A stretch of 64,000 bases of DNA, taken from an uncultured bacterium (GTDB taxonomy: Bacteria > Elusimicrobiota > Elusimicrobia > Elusimicrobiales > Elusimicrobiaceae). Positions 58,111 through 64,000 of this stretch are shown here, piece by piece. Made by a program: the position numbers and the translations under genes. The DNA is taken from contig CASFFX010000003.1 of the NCBI GenBank assembly GCA_949294085.1, positions 62,001-126,000 on the forward strand. The letters run 5' to 3'. Position 1 is the stretch's first letter. Every line of letters begins with the position of its first letter. The notes under the pieces were generated by a model that saw only the letters and a list, made by a program, of their open reading frames with translations, was not told the origin of the DNA and searched no databases.

Positions 58111-59316
58111 TTAATAAACAAACTGCCCCTTTTGATAAATAACGCGGGAGGTGCCGTCCTTCAAGCGGGCGGTAACGGTTTTGTCTTCGGTGTTGATTAA
58201 ATCCCAATGCAGGGAAGAATCGTTGAACCCGAGTTTTTCCTTCAGTTTCTTGTCCAATTTGGCCTGCGGGCCGGCAAACGTGTCGGCATAGCTGGAACCC
58301 ACGGCCACGTGGCAGTTGCCGTATTTTCCGCCGAAGTTTTCATCGTACAAAATATCGGCCATAAACTTGGTGATTTTGGAAAAACGCCGGTCCGTCAGCG
58401 AAAATTCGCCAATTTGCGCGGCCCCCGGGTCCATCGCCAGCATTTTACGCACAAATTCCTGCCCCTGCTGGGCCGCCACTTTGACGGCGCGGCCTTTTTC
58501 AAACTCCAGCCGTACGCCTTTTACGTAGTTCCCGCTGCGGTAGGAGGACAAATCCGCAAAATACACGCCGCGCGTACCGCGCCAATCGGGTGAGGTAAAA
58601 ATTTCAAACGACGGCACATTGCACCCGCCGCCCGCCACAAATTTGCGTTTTTCGCCCAGTAAAATTTCCAAATCCATATGGGCCGATTCCACCCGCAGCG
58701 TTTGAATCGGCAACGAAGAAAGCCAGCGGCCGATTTCGGTAATTTGCCGCGTTACCTCCTGCCATTTTTTGACGGGATCCTTTTCGTTCAAAAAGCACGC
58801 CCGCGCCACTTGCTGGGAATATTCTTTTAAGGAAAGGCCCGCCCGTTTGGCCAATTCTTCGGTCGGGTAGTTGCACAGCGTCCAGGAAAAAAGGCCCTTT
58901 TGTTCGCGCACGTCCAAAATTTCGCGCAGGGGTTTGCGGGCTACCGCGCTTTTGGCAATGCGGGCCGGATCGGCCTTTTTCAAATGGGTCAAATCCTCCG
59001 GCGCCCGCAGCGATATCAGGCCGTTGATGGCGCCCTGCAGTTCTTTTTCGCCGGCGGCCACAAATGCCAGTTGCCGGTCGTCTGCGTGCAAATAAAACTC
59101 TTTGGAAAAATCTTCCGGCGAATTCAGCCGCAAAATCACGTTGTAGCGCTGCGCCAGCAGCTTGCCGTAAATGGCCTGGGCCAGCGGCAAGGCAGCCAAA
59201 TCACTTCGCAGTAAAATAACGTCATAGGGCTTAAATTGCCCGTTGCGTCGGGCCGTTTGCAGGGCCCAAATCATTACATCGGCATATTTTTCATTTTGTG
59301 TTTTTGTAAAAAACAT
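58111..59316 (-). CDS. M29-family aminopeptidase
   Basis: A 401-residue metallo-aminopeptidase of the thermophilic M29 (AmpS/PepS/aminopeptidase T) type. The C-terminal catalytic half carries GGGCNVPSFEIFTSPDW, a metal-ligand Glu in AQIGEFSLTD, CHVAVGSSYADTF and SLHWDLI with the conserved HxD. Length is normal. It is cytoplasmic and likely processes peptides. It lies alone on the minus strand. Confidence 0.9.
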   Translation of the reverse strand: MFFTKTQNEKYADVMIWALQTARRNGQFKPYDVILLRSDLAALPLAQAIYGKLLAQRYNVILRLNSPEDFSKEFYLHADDRQLAFVAAGEKELQGAINGLISLRAPEDLTHLKKADPARIAKSAVARKPLREILDVREQKGLFSWTLCNYPTEELAKRAGLSLKEYSQQVARACFLNEKDPVKKWQEVTRQITEIGRWLSSLPIQTLRVESAHMDLEILLGEKRKFVAGGGCNVPSFEIFTSPDWRGTRGVYFADLSSYRSGNYVKGVRLEFEKGRAVKVAAQQGQEFVRKMLAMDPGAAQIGEFSLTDRRFSKITKFMADILYDENFGGKYGNCHVAVGSSYADTFAGPQAKLDKKLKEKLGFNDSSLHWDLINTEDKTVTARLKDGTSRVIYQKGQFVY

Positions 59317-59344
59317 TTTGGTTCCCCCTTTTCTTCATTAATGT

Positions 59345-59350
59345 TATAAT
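59345..59350 (+). promoter_or_regulatory. -10 box of the following membrane gene
   Basis: TATAAT 28 bases before the ATG at 59379. Confidence 0.45.
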
Positions 59351-59378
59351 ACAAAATAAAGAATACCGAGAGAAAAAA

Positions 59379-60137
59379 ATGAAAAAATTATTCCTGCTGA
59401 CGCTTTTTTTCTGTCTCTTTTCGCCGCTGTGGGCGGACGTATCCCCCAAGCCGGAAATGGAATTTTCTTTTATCTATCAGACGGACGAAACCCCGCGCAT
59501 TGACCCGCTGCACAGCGAGCAAATCCAATGTACCGACAACCAATGCCTGGAAAGCAAACCGCTTGGGGTATATGGTCTGCAAAAACTGTACTGCAGCCCG
59601 GAAGGTTGCTTTTCTATTGCCTATGCCTACGATAATTACCAAAAGCTGATTATTTCGTTTGAGGACGGCACCACCCTGCAAAGCAATGTTTTCCCCACGC
59701 CCGGCACGCTTCGCTCCCGTTTTAACGTATATGTGAATGACGACGGCCTGCAAGTGGAACTGTCCCCCGAAAAGGCGGACACGCGCAATTGGATTCGCAA
59801 AGACGCCTGGTACTCGCTGGCGATTATTTTGATTTTGGAATTGCTGGCGGCCACAGCGTATTTATCGTACCGCCAGAAGAGTTTTACCATTTTGTACAGC
59901 GTGGGAATTGCCAACCTAATTACCACGGCGGTATCGTGGCTGATTTTGGCACGCTACGTAAAAGAAACGGCCATTTTGTGGATTTTCTGCCTGGTGGCGG
60001 AAGGGCTGATTATCCGCCTGATGAATCCCCGCAAGATTTCGCTTAAAGACGCTTGTATGCTCAGCTTGACGACGAACGTTACCAGCTACTCGCTGGGGAT
60101 GATTATTTCGTTTGTGTTGGCTCCGCTGATTTTTTAA
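59379..60137 (+). CDS. Membrane protein with exported N-terminal domain, function unknown
   Basis: A 252-residue protein with a signal peptide (to about residue 19) and an exported domain of about 120 residues. The domain has three or four cysteines (CTDNQC, YCSPEGCF) and a possible beta structure. Four membrane helices follow from about 145 (starting WYSLAIILILELLAATAYL). No family recognised. GAGAG precedes the ATG. The gene is convergent with the ZIP gene and shares a terminator. Confidence 0.75.
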   Translation: MKKLFLLTLFFCLFSPLWADVSPKPEMEFSFIYQTDETPRIDPLHSEQIQCTDNQCLESKPLGVYGLQKLYCSPEGCFSIAYAYDNYQKLIISFEDGTTLQSNVFPTPGTLRSRFNVYVNDDGLQVELSPEKADTRNWIRKDAWYSLAIILILELLAATAYLSYRQKSFTILYSVGIANLITTAVSWLILARYVKETAILWIFCLVAEGLIIRLMNPRKISLKDACMLSLTTNVTSYSLGMIISFVLAPLIF

Positions 60138-60152
60138 TTGTTCCGCTATCCA

Positions 60153-60186
60153 CAAAAAACCGGGGTTTGAAACCCCGGTTTTTTTC
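60153..60186. terminator. Bidirectional intrinsic terminator
   Basis: AAACCGGGGTTT / AAACCCCGGTTT stem with A and T runs on either side, between convergent genes. Confidence 0.85.
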
Positions 60187-60959
60187 TACAACCACAAAAG
60201 CGAAACCGCCATTACCATCATCCCGCCTACAACCCCCCAAATGACGCGGTGCCCGTCCCCGTATTCATGGGCGGTGGGCAGCAGTTCGTCCAACGCAATG
60301 TACACCATAATCCCGGCAATCAGCGCAAACAACACGCCAAACACCGCTCCCTGCAAAAAAGAGCGCAGCAGGAAAAACCCCACCACCGCGCCTATTGGCT
60401 CGGCCATGCCGGATCCGGCGCTGTACCAAAACGCCTTTGCCCGGTTGCCTGTGGCGTGATAAATCGGCAAGGCCACGGCCACCCCTTCCGGAATATTGTG
60501 AATCGCCACCGCCACCGCGATAGACACGCCCAGCGCCGCATTTTGCAAAGAAGCCATAAACGTGGCCAGCCCTTCCGGAAAATTGTGAATCGCCAACGCA
60601 AGGGCCGTAAACAGGCCCAGGTGTTTAAGTTTGTCGGAAGGGTCCAGCGTGTGTTCCTGCACGTGGTGGGAAGGCAGCATTGTGTCAATCAGCCAGGCCA
60701 GCACAATTCCGCCAAAGAACAGCCCCGTGGCCGCCCAAGCGCCCGCAGGGGTACCGTACAAGCCTTCCAGCGATTGGGTAGCCTGGGGCAGAATTTCCAT
60801 AAACGAAACATACAGCATAACCCCTGCCGAAAAACCCAACCCCAGCGACAAAACGGAAAGATTTTCCCTTTTTATCACAAACGCCAGCGCGCCGCCCACA
60901 GCCGTGGCCGCTCCGGCCAAAAAGCTAAGTCCAAATGCCGTAAATAGACTGGTTTCCAT
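60186..60959 (-). CDS. ZIP-family divalent metal transporter
   Basis: A 257-residue inner-membrane transporter for zinc or other divalent cations, close to ZupT. Eight hydrophobic helices are visible. The metal-binding motifs HNFPEGLATF (helix 4) and HNIPEGVAVALPIY (helix 5) are intact. A His-containing loop (PSHHVQEH) lies between helices 3 and 4. Confidence 0.93.
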   Translation of the reverse strand: METSLFTAFGLSFLAGAATAVGGALAFVIKRENLSVLSLGLGFSAGVMLYVSFMEILPQATQSLEGLYGTPAGAWAATGLFFGGIVLAWLIDTMLPSHHVQEHTLDPSDKLKHLGLFTALALAIHNFPEGLATFMASLQNAALGVSIAVAVAIHNIPEGVAVALPIYHATGNRAKAFWYSAGSGMAEPIGAVVGFFLLRSFLQGAVFGVLFALIAGIMVYIALDELLPTAHEYGDGHRVIWGVVGGMMVMAVSLLWL

Positions 60960-60985
60960 ATGTTTACTATATCATATTGTGTTCC

Positions 60986-61013
60986 ACAAAAAGGCGGGGC
61001 TTTCGCCCCGCCT
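60986..61013 (-). terminator. Intrinsic terminator after the Cys-rich protein gene
   Basis: Minus-strand AGGCGGGGC-GAAA-GCCCCGCCT followed by TTTTTG. Confidence 0.85.
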
Positions 61014-61034
61014 AAAAAAACTAATAACACAGCT

Positions 61035-62015
61035 TTACCATCCGTTTTTACAACGAGAGCACGAATTCTTTACCGTATAGGCTTGACTATACACGGAATA
61101 AGTAGGGGCGGAACCTCCCCCCGGCCCTACCAAACAACTCCCCCCTGAAGTTAAACAGGTGGCATTGGACCCGGAAACATAAATAGGCGTAGCCCAAGTG
61201 CAAGAGCCAAAACTCCCTACACTCAGAGAACTTCCCATCTGTTGCAAACATTCCGATTCTGTTTGATAAGAGCTTTGGTATATCCATTCGCAATTCACAT
61301 TTAATCTACCACACATGGCAGACTCGTCTCGTAATTTGTTGGGAGAACCAGCTGTTTCGGCCTTTGTGGTACAGTTGCAATCCTGATAACATACATTATC
61401 TGACGTACTTACTCCAGGGCAACACTCACTTTTGTGAGAAGCTTTGTAATCCGCATCTGTACACCCAGGAGCATCTTTCGGTGTTCCGCAGACCAAAAAG
61501 ACTTCTTCTTTGTCTTTTAACTGCAGCTTTTGCCAGGAAATTTGCGGGGCTCCTTCCGCCCCCGTTGCCGCACAGCTGGGGAAGGCATTGTTGATGTAAT
61601 CCGGGAACAATTTCAAGCTATACAAATTCATTGTATTGGCTTCCATGCTGTATCCCTTGTCCAAATTAATCAACCGCAAATCTGAACGAAAATCTACTGC
61701 CGTTGCACCACCGCCCAAACCCAAGCGCAATTCTTGACTGCGCACTGCTTTTGCCGTCTGCAGATTCAGCGTGCCGGACTGCAACGAGGCATATTCCGTT
61801 ACGTTCAGTGGCTTTGTGCCCAGCTCCCCGCTTTCGGCACAGCCTAAATTCAGATTGCACAACCGCCCCGCACCGATATCAAACTGAGTTCCCACATTTA
61901 CTTTGCTGTAGGCTACATACGGCACCGGGAAAAACGTTACCATTTGTATTTTATTCTCTGCAAAAAGACCCAGCGGAGCCGCCAGCAGAAAAAATACGGT
62001 AAAAAATTTTTTCAT
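61035..62015 (-). CDS. Secreted cysteine-rich protein, function unknown
   Basis: A 326-residue protein with a signal peptide (MKKFFTVFFLLAAPLGLFA). The first half of the mature part (about 20-165) looks like a beta-rich or repeat domain, with LQSGTLNLQTAKAVRSQELR. The second half is Cys-rich: about 19 cysteines in total, including SECCPGVSTSDNVCYQDCNC and a final SCSRCKNGW. No family recognised. It may be a surface or pilus-associated protein, and disulphides would need the exported thioredoxin-type machinery. It is more AT-rich than its neighbours. AAGGAG precedes the ATG. Confidence 0.75.
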   Translation of the reverse strand: MKKFFTVFFLLAAPLGLFAENKIQMVTFFPVPYVAYSKVNVGTQFDIGAGRLCNLNLGCAESGELGTKPLNVTEYASLQSGTLNLQTAKAVRSQELRLGLGGGATAVDFRSDLRLINLDKGYSMEANTMNLYSLKLFPDYINNAFPSCAATGAEGAPQISWQKLQLKDKEEVFLVCGTPKDAPGCTDADYKASHKSECCPGVSTSDNVCYQDCNCTTKAETAGSPNKLRDESAMCGRLNVNCEWIYQSSYQTESECLQQMGSSLSVGSFGSCTWATPIYVSGSNATCLTSGGSCLVGPGGGSAPTYSVYSQAYTVKNSCSRCKNGW

Positions 62016-62047
62016 ATCGTCTCCTTATTCAAAAACCCCTTGTACAT

Positions 62048-62076
62048 ATCATACTGTCATTTTACCGATTTTTCAA
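62048..62076 (-). promoter_or_regulatory. Promoter of the Cys-rich protein gene
   Basis: Minus-strand TTGAAA (62071-62076), 17 bases, TATGAT (62048-62053), about 33 bases before the ATG at 62015. Confidence 0.65.
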
Positions 62077-62114
62077 GCGAATTGCTATCCCCCAATCGCT
62101 TCTTTTTTAATTGC

Positions 62115-62120
62115 TATAAT
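62115..62120 (+). promoter_or_regulatory. -10 box immediately before the helicase gene
   Basis: TATAAT ending six bases before the ATG at 62127. Confidence 0.5.
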
Positions 62121-62126
62121 AAAGGT

Positions 62127-63440
62127 ATGACCGCTGGACAGCAAGAAATCTTGTTAACCGACGAATTTAAGGACGCCCTCGCCCTACTGGAAGCCAAACC
62201 GCCTATCAAACCGCTTATTTTTATTACGGGCCGTGCCGGTACCGGCAAAACCACGCTGCTGCGCTATTTTGCCGAGCACACCGCCCAAAATGTGGTGGTG
62301 CTGGCCACCACGGGGCTGGCGGCTATCAACGTGCGCGGGCAGACGGTGCACTCCTTTTTCCACTTAAAACCGGGCAATCTGTTGGACAAAAGCAACCTAA
62401 AACGCCTGCCGCGCAAAACGGTGGACGCGATAGACACCCTGATCATAGACGAAGCTTCCATGCTGCGGGCCGATTTGCTGGACGCAATGGACTATATTTT
62501 GCAAATTTCCACCCACTCGCAGGAACCGTTTGGCGGCAAAAAAATTGTTTTGTTTGGCGATTTATTCCAACTTCCCCCCGTGGAGGAGCCAGCCTCCGGC
62601 GGATTGTTTGATTATTTCCGTACCATGTATGCAAGCCCCTATTTTTTTGAGGCCCACGTGCTGCGCCGCCTACCCACGGAAGTATTTGAACTGCACCGAT
62701 TATTCCGTCAAAAGGCCGACCCGGACTTTGCCCGCCTGCTTAATTTAATTCGTAAAGGGCAGGTTACGCAGCCCGAGCTGGACGCCCTGTTAAACACGCA
62801 CAAAACATTTGAACTGCCCGAAAAATTTGAAAACAGCATTATCCTCGCCCCCACCAACCGTGATGCCGCGTGGCGCAACGTACATTATTTATCCCAATTA
62901 CCCGGCGAGGAATTTGCCTACACGGCCACGGCGGATGAATCCTTCCGCACCAAAACCCCGCCGGCCGAACCGGTGCTGCGGCTGAAAAAGGGCGCCAAAA
63001 TTATGATGCTGGTCAACGACGACCATTGGGTAAACGGCGACATTGGCACCGTGTACGATTTGGGACCGGATTTTATTCAGGTGGAACTGAAAGGCGCCGT
63101 CTATCAGGTGGAGCCGCACGTGTGGGAAGACGTGCGCTACGAATTTAACCCGTTGATGCAAAAACTGCAGCCGAAGGTAAAAGGGTTTTTTAAGCAGTAT
63201 CCCCTCAAGCTGGCTTGGGCCATCACCATACATAAATCCCAAGGCTTAACGTTTGACAGTATTTACCTGGACATCGGCCGCGGCGCCTTTGCCCCCGGGC
63301 AAACCTATGTGGCCCTCAGCCGCTGCCGCACGCTGGCGGGAGTGCATTTGAAAAAAGAAATTTCGGTCAAAGACATCCTGTGCGACGCCCGCGTCAAACA
63401 CTTTTTTGACTATATCCGCGGCAACCGCACGCGGTCTTAA
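62127..63440 (+). CDS. Pif1/RecD-like DNA helicase
   Basis: Superfamily 1B ATP-dependent DNA helicase of 437 residues from the ATG at 62127; the frame is open upstream but runs across a promoter and into the divergent gene. It has Walker A GRAGTGKTTL (about 35-44), motif Ia TTGLAAINVRGQTVHSFF, Walker B LIIDEASM, motif III FGDLFQLPPV and a C-terminal UvrD/RecD-like part with HKSQGLTFDSI and YVALSRCR. Its role is probably in replication or repair. The -10 box ends six bases before the ATG; a short AAAGG could also serve as a ribosome binding site. Confidence 0.9.
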   Translation: MTAGQQEILLTDEFKDALALLEAKPPIKPLIFITGRAGTGKTTLLRYFAEHTAQNVVVLATTGLAAINVRGQTVHSFFHLKPGNLLDKSNLKRLPRKTVDAIDTLIIDEASMLRADLLDAMDYILQISTHSQEPFGGKKIVLFGDLFQLPPVEEPASGGLFDYFRTMYASPYFFEAHVLRRLPTEVFELHRLFRQKADPDFARLLNLIRKGQVTQPELDALLNTHKTFELPEKFENSIILAPTNRDAAWRNVHYLSQLPGEEFAYTATADESFRTKTPPAEPVLRLKKGAKIMMLVNDDHWVNGDIGTVYDLGPDFIQVELKGAVYQVEPHVWEDVRYEFNPLMQKLQPKVKGFFKQYPLKLAWAITIHKSQGLTFDSIYLDIGRGAFAPGQTYVALSRCRTLAGVHLKKEISVKDILCDARVKHFFDYIRGNRTRS

Positions 63441-63550
63441 GTGGGGCGGCTAGCCTCTGCGCCCTTTGCTCAGCAACTTTCCCTCCGGCGAAACGGATAA
63501 AAGCCGGTATCTTTTCCCACAAAAAATATCCCACCCCTTTGCATGCATAC

Positions 63551-63582
63551 AAAAAACCCCGGCCGTAAGGACCGGGGTTTTG
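63551..63582 (-). terminator. Intrinsic terminator after the alcohol dehydrogenase gene
   Basis: Minus-strand AAACCCCGG / CCGGGGTTT followed by TTTG. Confidence 0.8.
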
Positions 63583-63597
63583 GTTCGCAAACAATTT

Positions 63598-64000
63598 TTA
63601 TTTGTTATACGGTTTGAGCGATTCGGTGTAAATCGCGCGGACCGCATCTTTCGTGGCTTCGGTCGGAGCGATGCCCAGCAACCCGCCCAGCGAAGGCGTG
63701 TTGAAGGCCAAGTCCACCAATTTGTCCACATCGGCCGCGGTGAAACCTTCGTCTTCCAATTTATGCGTAGAGCCCACCGAGAACAACCATTTTTCCACGC
63801 CCAAAGCAGCCTTTTCGGCTTCGCAGGCGCAGCCGGTCAATCCGGGCACAATCGGCGCCAACACATCGGCCAGCGTAGCCGGTTTGGCGGGATAGATATT
63901 TTTGATGACCGCCGGCAGCAACATGGCCAAGCCCAAGCCGTGGGTCAAGTGCGGGTTCACGCCGGAAAGCGGGTGTTCCAACGCGTGCGTGTAGTGCAGC
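63598..64000 (-). CDS. Iron-containing alcohol dehydrogenase, C-terminal part
   Basis: Only the last roughly 134 residues are inside the window; the N-terminal part lies beyond 64000. Visible are LHYTHALEHPLSGV and HLTHGLGLAMLLPAVI, the metal-ligand histidine region of group III Fe-dependent alcohol dehydrogenases, and the C-terminal helical domain ending ESLKPYNK. Likely an NAD(P)-dependent alcohol or aldehyde oxidoreductase of fermentation. The substrate is unknown. Confidence 0.9.
   Translation of the reverse strand, partial: LHYTHALEHPLSGVNPHLTHGLGLAMLLPAVIKNIYPAKPATLADVLAPIVPGLTGCACEAEKAALGVEKWLFSVGSTHKLEDEGFTAADVDKLVDLAFNTPSLGGLLGIAPTEATKDAVRAIYTESLKPYNK

Noticed and set aside
61944..62126. 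N-terminal extension of the helicase
   Set aside because: It runs across the divergent promoter region and into the Cys-rich gene; the ATG at 62127 begins the normal helicase N-terminus.

Overview
The window looks like chromosome of an anaerobic, Gram-negative-type bacterium of about 50-55% GC. Class III (anaerobic) ribonucleotide reductase points to anaerobiosis. Lgt, signal-peptide proteins, a lipoprotein and a heptose nucleotidyltransferase point to a diderm envelope. Gene content and order suggest Elusimicrobiota (an Elusimicrobium-like lineage), but this is inference from recognition, not a search. Almost all of the sequence is housekeeping genes packed tightly. There is no phage, insertion sequence, CRISPR array or rRNA operon.

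Layout. 1-13.4 kb (minus strand): truncated ddl, a coiled-coil protein, folC-murA, prmC, prfA, rpmE, rho, coaE-polA, and a periplasmic thioredoxin plus trxA. 13.7-16.2 kb (plus): a MORN-repeat protein, ispE, spoVG and tRNA-Gln. 16.2-18.1 kb (minus): nitroreductase, tRNA-Arg and a sigma-70 factor with a basic tail. 18.2-29.5 kb (minus): a lipid-type polyketide synthase operon made of a 3003-residue multidomain synthase, an Sfp-type phosphopantetheinyl transferase and an acyl-CoA carboxyltransferase. 29.8-35.9 kb (minus): a small coiled-coil membrane protein, a lysA-aspartokinase-small membrane protein operon behind a lysine-rich leader peptide and attenuator, def, and an APC permease with a PTS EIIA partner. 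36.0-38.8 kb (plus): RecB-like nuclease, SuhB-type phosphatase and ACT protein. 38.9-43.0 kb (minus): secreted protein, SMR exporter, a ComB-QueC fusion, lipoprotein and rlmN. 43.1-48.5 kb (plus): a divergent phosphohexomutase, eno, ftsB-like, metallo-hydrolase, lgt and an RluD-type synthase. 48.7-53.4 kb (minus): accB-like, accC, rfaE2 and a serine-palmitoyltransferase-like gene, then a GNAT-fold gene. 53.5-57.8 kb (plus): tspO, then nrdD split from its glycyl-radical subunit, then nrdG. 57.9-64.0 kb: M29 aminopeptidase, membrane protein, ZIP transporter, Cys-rich secreted protein, Pif1/RecD-like helicase and the end of an iron alcohol dehydrogenase.

The most unusual points: (1) a 30-codon Lys-rich leader peptide with mutually exclusive terminator and antiterminator pairings ahead of lysA; (2) a class III ribonucleotide reductase whose glycyl-radical loop is a separate 70-residue protein; (3) a polyketide synthase whose four carrier domains all have Thr at the usual phosphopantetheine Ser, although a pantetheinyl transferase lies next to it; (4) a ComB-QueC fusion; (5) an AccB-like protein lacking the biotinyl lysine; (6) a phosphohexomutase with altered catalytic loops; and (7) repeated leaderless-type start sites.
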